Assembly: GCA_902594915.1 (NCBI GenBank)
Contig: CACJOA010000001.1
Location: 1-64,000, forward strand
Source of the DNA: an uncultured Pelagibacteraceae bacterium
GTDB lineage: Bacteria > Pseudomonadota > Alphaproteobacteria > Pelagibacterales > Pelagibacteraceae
Direction: 5' to 3'
Length of the DNA: 64,000 nt
Positions 17,754 through 26,865 of the stretch are shown in pieces. Under the pieces are notes generated by a model. That model did not search any database and was not told the DNA's origin. It saw only the letters and a program-made list of their open reading frames with translations. Within the stretch, counting starts at the first letter, position 1. Every line of letters starts with the position of its first letter. Both the position numbers and the translations under genes were made by a program.

Positions 17754-18488
17754 TTAATTAAAGCTTTCATAACCTTTTTTTTCTAGCTCGATTGCTAATT
17801 CTGGGCCACCAGATCTAATTATTTTTCCATTCATTAAAACATGTACAAAGTCAGGTTTTATGTAATCTAATAACCTTTGATAGTGAGTAATAATTAAAAA
17901 AGAATTATTTTTATTTCTTAACGTATTAACTCCATCAGCTACTATTTTTAAGGCATCTATGTCTAAACCTGAGTCTGTTTCATCTAAAATTGATAATTTT
18001 GGAGCTAGCATAGACATTTGTAAAATTTCATTTTTCTTCTTCTCTCCTCCAGAAAAACCAACATTTAATTGTCTGTTAAGTTTTTCTTCATCAAATTTCA
18101 ATTCTTTAGCTTTTTGTTTAACAAGCTTTAAAAATTCAATTGCATCTAATTCTTTTTCTCCACGTGCTTTCCTAATTGCATTTAAGGATGTTTTTAAAAA
18201 TATGTTTGTATTTACTCCTGGAATTTCTAAAGGATATTGAAAAGCTAAAAATATCCCTTTATGTGCTCTTTCCTCGGTCTCAAGATCAAATAAATTTTTG
18301 TTTTCAAATAAAATTTCACCTGATATCTCGTACCCTTTTTTTCCTGATAAAATATTAGATAATGTGCTTTTTCCTGATCCGTTTGGACCCATAATTGCGT
18401 GAACTTCACCTGAATTAATAGATAAAGAAAATCCCTTCAATATTGATTTATTTTCAACATTCGCATTTAGATTACTTATTTTAAGCAT
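17754..18488 (-). CDS. sufC: SufC, Fe-S assembly ATPase
   Basis: A 244-residue ABC-type ATPase that drives the SufB-SufD complex. Walker A is GPNGSGKSTL (about 34-43), the signature is FSGGEKKKNEILQM (about 149-162), and Walker B reads LSILDETDSGLDIDA, where the usual LDE is followed by TDSGLD, a hallmark of SufC. The H-loop is in ITHYQRLLDYI. It is soluble, with no membrane partner. The gene abuts sufB with a one-base overlap. Confidence 0.96.
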   Translation of the reverse strand: MLKISNLNANVENKSILKGFSLSINSGEVHAIMGPNGSGKSTLSNILSGKKGYEISGEILFENKNLFDLETEERAHKGIFLAFQYPLEIPGVNTNIFLKTSLNAIRKARGEKELDAIEFLKLVKQKAKELKFDEEKLNRQLNVGFSGGEKKKNEILQMSMLAPKLSILDETDSGLDIDALKIVADGVNTLRNKNNSFLIITHYQRLLDYIKPDFVHVLMNGKIIRSGGPELAIELEKKGYESFN

Positions 18489-19930
18489 TAACCAACACTC
18501 CCCTCTAAACTAATGCCGACAAGTTTTTGCGCTTCGACTGCAAACTCCATTGGTAATTGCTGTAATACTTCCTTGCAAAAACCATTTACAATTAATCCAA
18601 CGGCTTCCTCAGGGTTTAATCCTCTTTGTTGACAATAATGTAGTTGTTCTTCACTAATTTTCGATGTTGTCGCCTCATGAGCTATATTAGATTCAAAATT
18701 TTTGTTTTTTATATAAGGCACTGTATGCGCACCACATTTATTTCCCATTAATAAGGAATCACATTGTGTATAATTACTAGAATTTTTAGCTTTAGAATTA
18801 ATGTCTACCAAACCTCTGTAAGTCATATCAGAAAATCCAGCACTTATACCTTTAGAAATAATCTTACTTTTAGTATTTTTTCCTAAATGAATCATCTTTG
18901 TTCCAGTATCCGCTTTCTGATGATTATTAGTGATTGCTATTGAATAAAATTCACCAATTGAATTGTCACCTTTTAATATACAGCTTGGATATTTCCAAGT
19001 TATGGCCGAACCTGTTTCAACTTGCGTCCAAGAAATCTTTGAATTTGTTCCCTTGCACAAACCTCTTTTAGTTACAAAATTATAAATTCCTCCTTTGCCA
19101 TTTTCATCGCCCGGATACCAATTTTGAACAGTAGAATATTTTATTTCTGCATCATCTAAAGCAATCAATTCAACATTTGCTGCGTGCAGTTGATTTTCAT
19201 CTCTCATTGGCGCGGTACATCCTTCGAGGTAACTCACATAACTTCCTTTATCAGCAATAATTAATGTCCTCTCAAACTGTCCAGTCTCTGATGCATTAAT
19301 TCTAAAATAAGTCGATAATTCCATAGGGCACTTAACACCTTCGGGAATATAAACAAATGATCCATCAGTAAAAACAGCAGAGTTAAGAGTTGCAAAAAAA
19401 TGATCAGTAACTGGTATTACAGAGCCTAAATATTTTTTTACAAGCTCAGGGTGTTTTTGAATTGCCTCAGACATTGAACAAAAAATTATTCCGTGTTTAG
19501 TTAATTCACCCTTAAATGTAGTTGCTACAGAAACAGAGTCGAATACAGCATCTACAGCAATTCCGTTTAGTCTTGCTTGTTCCTGCAACGGGATTCCAAG
19601 TTTTTTATATGTCTCTAAAAGCTTAGGATCAAGCTCATCTAAGCTTTTTGGTTTATCTTTCATACTTTTGGGTGCAGAATAATAATATAAATCTTGATAA
19701 TCAATTTTGGGATATTTTGGTTTTTGCCAATTAGGTTCCTTTAAAAGTTTTAATCGCCTGTAAGCTTTCAATCTAAACTCTAACATCCATTTAGGTTCTT
19801 TTTTAATATTAGAAATAAATTTAATTACATCTTCATTTAAGCCTTTTGGAGATTTAATATTTTCTATGTCGGTAGTGAAACCGTACTTATAATCCTTTAA
19901 CTTTTCTATATCTTTTTCTCTAGTGTCCAT
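18488..19930 (-). CDS. sufB: SufB, Fe-S assembly scaffold subunit
   Basis: A 480-residue SufB, the main scaffold of the SUF machinery. Conserved blocks include [40 protein letters not shown], and the C-terminal [18 protein letters not shown] with the conserved cysteine, followed by [13 protein letters not shown]. Length and blocks are standard. It is the first structural gene after the IscR-like regulator, only two bases downstream, so regulator and machinery share a transcript. Confidence 0.96.
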   Translation of the reverse strand: MDTREKDIEKLKDYKYGFTTDIENIKSPKGLNEDVIKFISNIKKEPKWMLEFRLKAYRRLKLLKEPNWQKPKYPKIDYQDLYYYSAPKSMKDKPKSLDELDPKLLETYKKLGIPLQEQARLNGIAVDAVFDSVSVATTFKGELTKHGIIFCSMSEAIQKHPELVKKYLGSVIPVTDHFFATLNSAVFTDGSFVYIPEGVKCPMELSTYFRINASETGQFERTLIIADKGSYVSYLEGCTAPMRDENQLHAANVELIALDDAEIKYSTVQNWYPGDENGKGGIYNFVTKRGLCKGTNSKISWTQVETGSAITWKYPSCILKGDNSIGEFYSIAITNNHQKADTGTKMIHLGKNTKSKIISKGISAGFSDMTYRGLVDINSKAKNSSNYTQCDSLLMGNKCGAHTVPYIKNKNFESNIAHEATTSKISEEQLHYCQQRGLNPEEAVGLIVNGFCKEVLQQLPMEFAVEAQKLVGISLEGSVG

Positions 19931-19932
19931 TT

Positions 19933-20358
19933 TTAAATTCTTCTTTCAATGTTATCTTTGATAAGATCTTCTAAACTCTTTTTTTCAAAAAAATCATTAA
20001 TATGATTTTCAAGCTCGTCCCATAAATTATGGGTTAAACATTTTGTAGATTTACCGTTACAACCCTTTTTGGACTCTCTTTTACACTGCACAGTTTTAAC
20101 TTTTTCATCAACTGCATCAAGAATATTAGTAAGTTTTATTTCTTTTGCTTTTTTACTTAAAACATATCCACCTTGATTTCCTCTTACACTCTGAACAATT
20201 TCTCTCTTTCTTAGTTTAGAAAAAATTTGCTCTAAATAATCAAGAGAAATACCTTGTCTGAGAGAAATGTCTCTTAGGGATACAGGATTAATATTATTAA
20301 ACCTTGCTAGATCCACTAAAGCCATTACCGCATATCTGCCTTTAGAAGTTAGTCGCAT
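19933..20358 (-). CDS. IscR-like Rrf2-family regulator of the suf operon
   Basis: A 141-residue winged-helix regulator that opens with [18 protein letters not shown], the classic Rrf2/IscR start. The recognition wing contains [11 protein letters not shown] (58-68). Cys92, Cys100, Cys107 and His110 fall almost exactly where IscR binds its [2Fe-2S] cluster (C92, C98, C104, H107), so cluster sensing is likely. As the first gene of the suf operon, with a palindrome over its own promoter, it probably represses the operon when clusters are plentiful. AAAGG before the ATG can serve as ribosome site. Confidence 0.9.
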   Translation of the reverse strand: MRLTSKGRYAVMALVDLARFNNINPVSLRDISLRQGISLDYLEQIFSKLRKREIVQSVRGNQGGYVLSKKAKEIKLTNILDAVDEKVKTVQCKRESKKGCNGKSTKCLTHNLWDELENHINDFFEKKSLEDLIKDNIERRI

Positions 20359-20379
20359 AAAACCTTTGATTTACAAGGG

Positions 20380-20407
20380 TATATATAAACCTGACTAAAT
20401 TAGTCAA
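20380..20407 (-). promoter_or_regulatory. suf operon promoter with overlapping palindromic operator
   Basis: On the minus strand, TTGACT (20407-20402) and TATATA (20385-20380) are spaced by 16 bases, a good sigma-70 type promoter. A perfect 15-base palindrome, TGACTAAATTAGTCA (20392-20406), covers the -35 element and most of the spacer. Its place right before an IscR-like gene makes it the likely operator. It is clearly different from the long E. coli IscR sites. Confidence 0.6.
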
Positions 20408-20435
20408 GTATCATATAAAAAAAAATACTAACATA

Positions 20436-20455
20436 TTGTCACGCAGTTGTGATAA
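20436..20455. promoter_or_regulatory. Imperfect inverted repeat in the suf/hydrolase intergenic region
   Basis: TTGTCAC and GTGATAA (6 of 7 positions complementary) flank six bases. TTGTCA could also be the -35 element of the rightward hydrolase gene. Protein binding is only a guess. Confidence 0.25.
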
Positions 20456-20469
20456 ATGTAATTTTTTTT

Positions 20470-20484
20470 TGAGAATAATTATCA
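20470..20484. promoter_or_regulatory. Fur-like box before the alpha/beta hydrolase gene
   Basis: TGAGAATAATTATCA matches the 7-1-7 Fur consensus (TGATAAT-N-ATTATCA, a palindrome) at 14 of 15 positions on the other strand. It lies 10 bases before the hydrolase ATG and about 65 bases from the suf promoter. A+T-rich background raises the chance of an accidental match. Confidence 0.35.
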
Positions 20485-20493
20485 TTAACAATT

Positions 20494-21150
20494 ATGGATA
20501 GCAAAATTACAGAAATTTTTATACCCGGACCTGCTGGAAGATTAGAAGCTAAATATTATAAAAGTAAAAAAAGTACCTCTCCTATTGCTTTAGTTCTTCA
20601 GCCTCACCCTCAATATGGGGGAACTATGAATAATAAAATTGTTGTTGAAACTTTTCATACTTTTATGGAAAATGATTTTTCAGTTTGCAGAGTAAATTTT
20701 AGAGGTGTAGGAAGAAGTGATGGTGAGTTTGATAATGGACAAGGTGAACTTGCTGACGCTGCAGCAGCTTTAGACTGGTTAGAAAGAGAAAACTTTGACA
20801 ACTCTCAATGTTGGGTATCAGGATTTTCTTTTGGGTCTTTAATAGCGATGCAGCTATTAATGAGAAGACCAGAAATAAATAGATTTATAGTAATCTCTCC
20901 TCAACCTAATGTTTATGATTTTTCTTTTTTATCACCTTGTCCTACATCAGGGTTAATGGTTTATGGAAAAAAAGATGAACTTGTTCCATTAGAATATATT
21001 AATGAATTAGATAAAAGGCTAAGTTCTCAAAAGGGTATCAAAGTAGAATTTCAATCAGTACCTGATGCAAATCATTTTTTTTCAAAAAATGAAAATTCTT
21101 TGGTAAAATGTTTAGATAAATATATAAAGAAAGAAACTGCTGTTTATTAA
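20494..21150 (+). CDS. Alpha/beta hydrolase
   Basis: A 218-residue cytoplasmic alpha/beta hydrolase of the small COG2945-like type. The catalytic triad is visible: nucleophile Ser112 in SGFSFGS, Asp161 in GKKDELVP and His194 in DANHFF. The oxyanion region is LQPHPQYGGTM (35-45), and NFRGVGRSDG (68-77) is the usual strand-turn. Substrate is unknown; related proteins are listed as esterases or peptidase-like hydrolases. It is divergent from the suf operon, with a Fur-like box just upstream, and its tail overlaps anmK by four bases. Confidence 0.8.
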   Translation: MDSKITEIFIPGPAGRLEAKYYKSKKSTSPIALVLQPHPQYGGTMNNKIVVETFHTFMENDFSVCRVNFRGVGRSDGEFDNGQGELADAAAALDWLERENFDNSQCWVSGFSFGSLIAMQLLMRRPEINRFIVISPQPNVYDFSFLSPCPTSGLMVYGKKDELVPLEYINELDKRLSSQKGIKVEFQSVPDANHFFSKNENSLVKCLDKYIKKETAVY

Positions 21151-22295
21151 ATATAATTCTTATTTATTATCCCTCCAACAGTAGGTTTATTACACCTTGT
21201 TGTGGTCGGAAAAGAATTTGGTAAATTCAGAAATGATCTGACTGATAAATAACCAAATGCTTGGGACTCAATAAAATCTCCATCAAAACCAAATTCATCA
21301 ATATTTCTTAAACTTATTTTCATGTTTTTTAAAAATTCATTAATTTGTTTAATTAGAATGTTATTTTTTCTTCCACCCCCACAAACAAAATTGTTTACAG
21401 GATTAAGATTTTTCATTTTATTTATATCTTTTATTCCATTTGCAATAAGATAAGCAGTGAATTTAGTTAATGTTGCACATCCGTCTTCTAAGCATAATCC
21501 TTTCACAAAGGATAAGTCAAAATCATTAACATCTAAAGACTTTTCGTAGGATTTTATTTCAAAGTTATCTACAGCTTGATTAAATATTAATTCATTAGCT
21601 ACTCCTAATTTCGCTATTTCTCCATTTTCATCAAAACTTTTTTTTGAATTCTGTCTTACCCATTTATCTATAAGACAATTTCCAGGACCTATATCATAAG
21701 CGTAAAACTTTTCATTTGATGTATCATCATTAATTATTTGGGTTATGTTTGTTATACCGCCAATATTAATTATATTGATTGGATAAGTTAAATTAAATTC
21801 TTTTATTAATTTTTGACATATTAGTTTATGAAAAATAGGTGTTAGAGGAGCTCCTTCGCCTTCGTTTATAAGATCTTGTTTCCTAAAATTATTAACTACT
21901 ATTTTTCTGGTAATTTGAGAAAGAAGTTTACCATCGCCTAACTGTCTAGAAATTCTTTCACCAGAATCATGAAAAATAGTTTGTCCGTGAAAACCTATTA
22001 AATCGATTGAATAATTTCTTTTTTTTATTATTTCATCGATAATTCTACTGTGGAAAAAAGTGATTTCTTTTTCAAGTAAACCTATTTCATCTGAATATTT
22101 TTCTAAATCATTTTTAGTAAAGATTTTATCTCTCAGATTAATCAACTTATCTCGTAAATTGAGGTCAAATTTATAATAATAGTTTAAAATTGATGAAAAT
22201 TCAGTCAATCCATCTGATTTAATCAAAGATAAATCAACACCATCAATAGAAGTTCCGGTCATAAGTCCAAGAGCCGTGTATACTTTTTTTTTCAT
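21147..22295 (-). CDS. anmK: Anhydro-N-acetylmuramic acid kinase
   Basis: A 382-residue sugar kinase of the AnmK family, which opens and phosphorylates 1,6-anhydro-MurNAc during recycling of cell-wall peptidoglycan. The N-terminal LGLMTGTSIDGVDLSL (10-25) is diagnostic. Further blocks are IGFHGQTIFHD, NIGGITNIT, DIGPGNCLIDKWV and the C-terminal CGGGRKN and ESQAFGYLSVR. Length is normal. It stands alone, converging on the hydrolase gene, with tyrS divergent 47 bases away. Confidence 0.93.
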   Translation of the reverse strand: MKKKVYTALGLMTGTSIDGVDLSLIKSDGLTEFSSILNYYYKFDLNLRDKLINLRDKIFTKNDLEKYSDEIGLLEKEITFFHSRIIDEIIKKRNYSIDLIGFHGQTIFHDSGERISRQLGDGKLLSQITRKIVVNNFRKQDLINEGEGAPLTPIFHKLICQKLIKEFNLTYPINIINIGGITNITQIINDDTSNEKFYAYDIGPGNCLIDKWVRQNSKKSFDENGEIAKLGVANELIFNQAVDNFEIKSYEKSLDVNDFDLSFVKGLCLEDGCATLTKFTAYLIANGIKDINKMKNLNPVNNFVCGGGRKNNILIKQINEFLKNMKISLRNIDEFGFDGDFIESQAFGYLSVRSFLNLPNSFPTTTRCNKPTVGGIINKNYI

Positions 22296-22320
22296 TAATA
22301 TTTTTTTTTAATAAAATTTG

Positions 22321-22326
22321 TATAAT
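22321..22326 (+). promoter_or_regulatory. -10 element for tyrS
   Basis: A perfect TATAAT lies 16 bases before the tyrS ATG, giving a 5' leader of roughly ten bases. No convincing -35 element is seen, only T runs. Confidence 0.35.
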
Positions 22327-22342
22327 GTAGGACTATAAACTT

Positions 22343-23587
22343 ATGAATAAATTTTTAAAAGAATTTAAAGATAGAGGATATTTTTATCAATGTACCAATG
22401 AAGATGAATTAGAAAATCTTTTAAATAATAAGAGTGTTAATGCTTATATAGGTTTTGATAGCACTGCTCCGAGTCTACATGTAGGAAGTTTGCTTCAGAT
22501 AATGTGTTTAAGATTACTTCAAAAACATGGTCATCGACCAATAGTATTATTAGGTGGTGGGACGACTAGAATTGGAGATCCTTCAGGAAAAGAGGAGACT
22601 AGAAAAATTTTAACTGAGAAACAAATTGAAAATAATATTAAAAATATACAAAAAGTTTTTAAAATTTTTTTAAAGACAAATAAACCTAATTTAAAACCTA
22701 TTTTTGTAAATAATTTTAAATGGTTAGGGAAGTTGAATTATATAAATTTTTTAAGAGAAATTGGAAAATTTTTTACAATTAATAAAATGTTAAGTTTCGA
22801 AAGTGTGAAGATGAGATTGGAAAGAGAACAATCGTTAAGTTATATGGAATTTAATTATATGATTTTACAAGCATATGATTTTCTAGAACTAAATAAAAAT
22901 AAGAAATGTATGCTTCAAATTGGAGGATCCGATCAATGGGGTAATATTATTAATGGTGTTGAATTAATAAAAAGAAAATTAAATAAACAAGTATTTGGAT
23001 TAACTACTCCATTAATAACTTTAGCTTCAGGTGCAAAAATGGGTAAATCTGAAAAAGGTGCAATCTGGTTGGACAAAAAACTCTTATCTCCTTATGAATA
23101 TTTTCAATTTTGGAGAAATACGGATGATAGAGATGTTTTAAAATTTTTAAAAATGTTTACTGACTTAAAAATTGATGAAATAGAAAAAATGAAAGACAAA
23201 AATATCAATGATTTAAAAATTATACTAGCAAAACACGCTACTAAAATGCTTCATGGAGAAAAAGAGTCTTCAAAGGCTTTTAATACTGCAATCTCTGTTT
23301 TTGTAAAAAAAGATTTAGCAGACCAAATCAACCTTCCCGTTACTAAAATAAAAAATTATGAAGTTGAAAGTAATTTGAGTATTCTCGATTTGGTGATTAA
23401 AGCTAAATTATTGAAATCAAAAAGTGAGGTGAGAAGAGCTATTAAAGATAAAGGCATAAAAATTAATGATATAGCCATTGATGATGCGAATTATTTAATA
23501 TCTGTATCTGATTTTAAAAATAAAAAAGATTTATTTAAATTATCACACGGTAAAAAAAATCATGTACTTATTAAATTGGTTAATTAG
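22343..23587 (+). CDS. tyrS: Tyrosyl-tRNA synthetase
   Basis: A 414-residue class I aminoacyl-tRNA synthetase. The HIGH-like motif is PSLHVGSL (about 43-50) and the KMSKS-like motif is KMGKSEKG (about 233-240). GGSDQWGNI is the tyrosine/adenylate-binding block, and a C-terminal S4-like RNA-binding segment is seen around KSEVRRAIKDKGIKIND. It charges tRNA(Tyr) in the cytoplasm. The start follows a TATAAT-like promoter, and the 3' end overlaps the AsmA-like gene on the other strand by eight bases. Confidence 0.96.
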   Translation: MNKFLKEFKDRGYFYQCTNEDELENLLNNKSVNAYIGFDSTAPSLHVGSLLQIMCLRLLQKHGHRPIVLLGGGTTRIGDPSGKEETRKILTEKQIENNIKNIQKVFKIFLKTNKPNLKPIFVNNFKWLGKLNYINFLREIGKFFTINKMLSFESVKMRLEREQSLSYMEFNYMILQAYDFLELNKNKKCMLQIGGSDQWGNIINGVELIKRKLNKQVFGLTTPLITLASGAKMGKSEKGAIWLDKKLLSPYEYFQFWRNTDDRDVLKFLKMFTDLKIDEIEKMKDKNINDLKIILAKHATKMLHGEKESSKAFNTAISVFVKKDLADQINLPVTKIKNYEVESNLSILDLVIKAKLLKSKSEVRRAIKDKGIKINDIAIDDANYLISVSDFKNKKDLFKLSHGKKNHVLIKLVN

Positions 23588-25775
23588 TTTTTTTAATTTT
23601 TTCTAAAGTTCTAGTTATAAATCTTGGAGTTAAAGTTTTTATAGGATTAACACTGGTTTGAGGTTTTTCTGGAGATCCTTTTATTTTGAAACTAACACCA
23701 AATACTCCCTCACCTGTTTTTGAACCTACTAATATTTTTCCCAATACGGGTATAGAGCTAATAACTTTATTGACCGTTGTTGCCGGTACTAAAGTTCCTC
23801 TCAAACTTATAAGTTTATTTTTTTCAACATAGCCATCCATCAATATAGATATAGCTGGTCCTACGGCATAAATTTCGTCTATCGTTATAAGATCTTTATT
23901 GTTTTTAAAATTCATTTCAAATTCCTCAAATCTGATACCTTCTCCTGATAATAGGTCTGCTATACCCTGTAAAGATGCAAGAGTAAGCACTTTTGTTAAA
24001 ATTGGTAATTCTTTTAATTTAAAATTATATATTTTTAATGTTGAAGAAGTTTCATTATTTATCGTTTGACTGTTAAAATCTAATAAACCTTCGTTAAAAC
24101 CTTTTATAAATTTATATCGTTTTATAATTGGCTCTGCTTCGTCTGAATATAATGTGGTAATTTTATCTTTACCAGTAGTGTTAATTGTAAACCTAAATTT
24201 TTTGTCATCTAAAAAGTTTCCTACTAAATCGAGTTGAGTAATTTTTTTATTCTTTAGAAAGAAATAACCTGAGAAATTATTTAAATTATATTTCTTATCT
24301 AGGAAAATTTTTTTTATGTCGACATTAAATTTTCCATTGATGTTCAAATTATTCAAATTATTATTTTTAAAGCTTAATAACTCGTTAATTAATTCATTTG
24401 CGTTTAATAAAGAACCTTTTAAAAAATATTCTTTGTTTTTTCTAAAAATTTTAAATAAGTTTTTTTGACCATTTTTATCAAAATAATCTAAATCTATATC
24501 GTCAAATTTTATTACCTGTGAATTTTTATTTATTATTAGATTTTTAACACTGAAGATATTATTTTTTTCCTCTAAATTAAAAGATTTAATAATAGTTTGT
24601 TCTAAATTTTTACTTGAACCAGTAATATTAATTAAAGTTTCAATATCTTCTTTTTTTTCATAATTTAAGAAATCAATCTTTAAGGGATTATCTTTAATAA
24701 TAAATGAAATATCAAAATTAGATAAATCTTTTTTTTTTTCGAAAATAAAATTTAGTTTATCCTCTTTACTTTGAATAAAAATATTACCATTACCTTTAAT
24801 GATTAAATTTCCAGCTTTATATGATATTTTAAGGCTATTTCTAACTAATGAAATATTGTCCCTTATTTTAGGTAATAAGTTTTTCAGATTTAGAATATTT
24901 CTTGCTTCTAGTTTATTTATGTTAATATCTGAATAAAGCTCAAAATCTTTAATTTTAAAATTTTTTTCTATATTAAATGAAAACGTATTATCTGAATTAA
25001 AATTTAAATCATTAACTTCTAAATTTTGAAAATTAGAATTAATAAAAATATTTAAGTTATGTTTATTAAAATTTACATTTTTATTTGTAATTTTACCATT
25101 AACTATAATTTTTTTTCCACTATTTTTTAAAGTTATTTTTTTTGAGGAAAAATCTAAATTGTTTAATTGAAATTTTACATCTTCTAATGTTAAATTGTCA
25201 TTTTTATAATTAAAGATAAAGTTAATCTTATCAAAATCATAATCACTTATAAAATTTAGTTTTGTATTTTTTATAAATCCGTTAACATTATAATTTTTCT
25301 TAATATTTCCTTCCTCGTCAAATTCAACTTTAATATCAGCAATTAAATATCCTTTTTTGATTACTTTTTCTAAAATATAAAGATCTGGAGTATTTTTAAA
25401 TGATCTGATAAAGGAAATTAAATTGTTAATTTCCAACGATTTTGTAGAAATTTCCAAATTTTTTATAGAAAACTTTTTTTCAATCAATGACTTAAGTAAT
25501 ATTTCTGTTTTTATCGTCTCAATTTCAATATTTTGATTTTGATTTTGATTTTTTAAGATTGAGCCAATGGTTTTGACATTTAATCTTAGTTTGAATGGAT
25601 CTAAAACTAATTTGATTTTTTTAAGATCAACATTTAAATTTTCATTAATATTTAATATTCTTTTAGAAATTTGATTATTAAATTTGTCTGTCTCAATCCC
25701 GATAAAACTTAAGTAGGACACAATCAATGTAAACAAAAATAAAAGTATTAATAAAAATTTTATAAAAATTCTCAT
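23580..25775 (-). CDS. AsmA-like (DUF3971) inner-membrane/periplasmic protein
   Basis: A 731-residue protein with one N-terminal membrane helix (about 3-25) and a long periplasmic part of low complexity, rich in Asn, Lys and Ile. The C-terminal block, GIRFEEFEMNFKNNKDLI through GEGVFGVSFKIKGSPEKP and SVNPIKTLTPRFI, is the AsmA-like C-terminal region of DUF3971 proteins. Such proteins belong to the AsmA/TamB/YhdP class, thought to help move lipids between the two membranes. A small in-frame hexamer repeat encodes an Asn-Gln run near residue 80. It starts one base before prfB begins to end, so the two are likely co-transcribed. Confidence 0.78.
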   Translation of the reverse strand: MRIFIKFLLILLFLFTLIVSYLSFIGIETDKFNNQISKRILNINENLNVDLKKIKLVLDPFKLRLNVKTIGSILKNQNQNQNIEIETIKTEILLKSLIEKKFSIKNLEISTKSLEINNLISFIRSFKNTPDLYILEKVIKKGYLIADIKVEFDEEGNIKKNYNVNGFIKNTKLNFISDYDFDKINFIFNYKNDNLTLEDVKFQLNNLDFSSKKITLKNSGKKIIVNGKITNKNVNFNKHNLNIFINSNFQNLEVNDLNFNSDNTFSFNIEKNFKIKDFELYSDININKLEARNILNLKNLLPKIRDNISLVRNSLKISYKAGNLIIKGNGNIFIQSKEDKLNFIFEKKKDLSNFDISFIIKDNPLKIDFLNYEKKEDIETLINITGSSKNLEQTIIKSFNLEEKNNIFSVKNLIINKNSQVIKFDDIDLDYFDKNGQKNLFKIFRKNKEYFLKGSLLNANELINELLSFKNNNLNNLNINGKFNVDIKKIFLDKKYNLNNFSGYFFLKNKKITQLDLVGNFLDDKKFRFTINTTGKDKITTLYSDEAEPIIKRYKFIKGFNEGLLDFNSQTINNETSSTLKIYNFKLKELPILTKVLTLASLQGIADLLSGEGIRFEEFEMNFKNNKDLITIDEIYAVGPAISILMDGYVEKNKLISLRGTLVPATTVNKVISSIPVLGKILVGSKTGEGVFGVSFKIKGSPEKPQTSVNPIKTLTPRFITRTLEKIKKTN

Positions 25776-26865
25776 TTAATGGTATAAAGATTGCTCCAAA
25801 AAATCATCAATTTCTCCATCTAAGACCTTGTCTGGACTTGTGCTTTCGAAATTTGTTCTATTATCTTTTACTAATCTATAAGGTTGGAGCACATATGATC
25901 TTATTTGATGCCCCCAACCTATTTCTGATTTAGATGACTCCGTATTTTGATTCTCTTTTTCTTTTTTTTTAATCTCAAAATCATAAATTCTCGCCCTAAG
26001 CATATTCATACATGTCTCTTTATTTTTATGTTGTGATCTTTCATTTTGGCACTGTACTACAATCTTTGTTGGGATGTGAGTTATCCTGACAGCACTATCT
26101 GTTGTATTAACATGTTGTCCGCCTGCACCGCTAGATCTATAAGTATCAATCCTTAAATCTTTGTCTAAAATTTCAATATTTAAATCCTCCTCTACCACTG
26201 GATAAATCCATATACTAGCAAAACTTGTATGTCTTCTAGCTCCAGAGTCAAAAGGCGATATTCTCACCAATCTATGAATTCCCGACTCTTTTTTTAACCA
26301 TCCATATGCATACTCTCCCTCTATTTTTATAATAGATGATTTAATTCCAACCTCTTCGCCTTTATGCTCGCTTATTAAATGAGATTTAAATTTTCTTTTA
26401 TCTGACCATTTTAAATACATTCTTCTTAACATATTTGCCCAATCTTGACTTTCAGTTCCACCAGCACCAGCATGAATTTCAAGATAACAGTCAAGAGAAT
26501 CTAACTTACTAGATAAAAAACACTTTATTTCGTTCTGCTTCACTAAAATGTTTAAATCTTTAATTTCCTTTATAACTTCTTTTTGTATAATTTGATTATT
26601 TTCTTCTATCGATAGATTATATAAATCAATGATATCTTTTAATTTTATTTCGGAATTCTTCAAAGAATTAATTAAATCTTCAAATAATTTTTTTTCTTTT
26701 ATTATTTGTTTTGACTTAGTCTTATCTTGCCAAAAATTAGTATCAAGTAATTTTCGATTGTGATTTTCAAGTTGAGAATAAATATTAGCTTTTTCAAAGA
26801 TACTCCTTAATTCTTTGATTTATTTTTTCAATTTCTTTTTTAAGACTAAATATTTTTTCTTCCAT
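25776..26865 (-). CDS. prfB: Peptide chain release factor 2, with programmed +1 frameshift
   Basis: The gene is read in two frames. An ATG at 26863-26865 opens 23 codons ending in TAT CTT TGA. Slipping +1 at CTT continues as GAA AAA GCT into the main frame, giving about 362 residues, the normal RF2 length. The joined region contains the expected NFWQD segment, absent if the main frame is started at its first ATG (26663). SPF (stop-codon reading) and SGAGGQHVN (peptidyl hydrolysis) motifs are present. RF2 ends translation at UGA and UAA. Its level is self-controlled: scarce RF2 favours slipping at the in-frame UGA. The ATG overlaps the PBP1A stop by one base. Confidence 0.93.
26793..26808 (-). 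promoter_or_regulatory. RF2 +1 frameshift site
   Basis: On the minus strand the sequence AAGGAGTATCTTTGAA contains the Shine-Dalgarno-like AAGGAG, the slippery CTT and the in-frame TGA in the same spacing as the E. coli site (AGGGGGTATCTTTGAC). Reading resumes at GAA. Confidence 0.9.
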
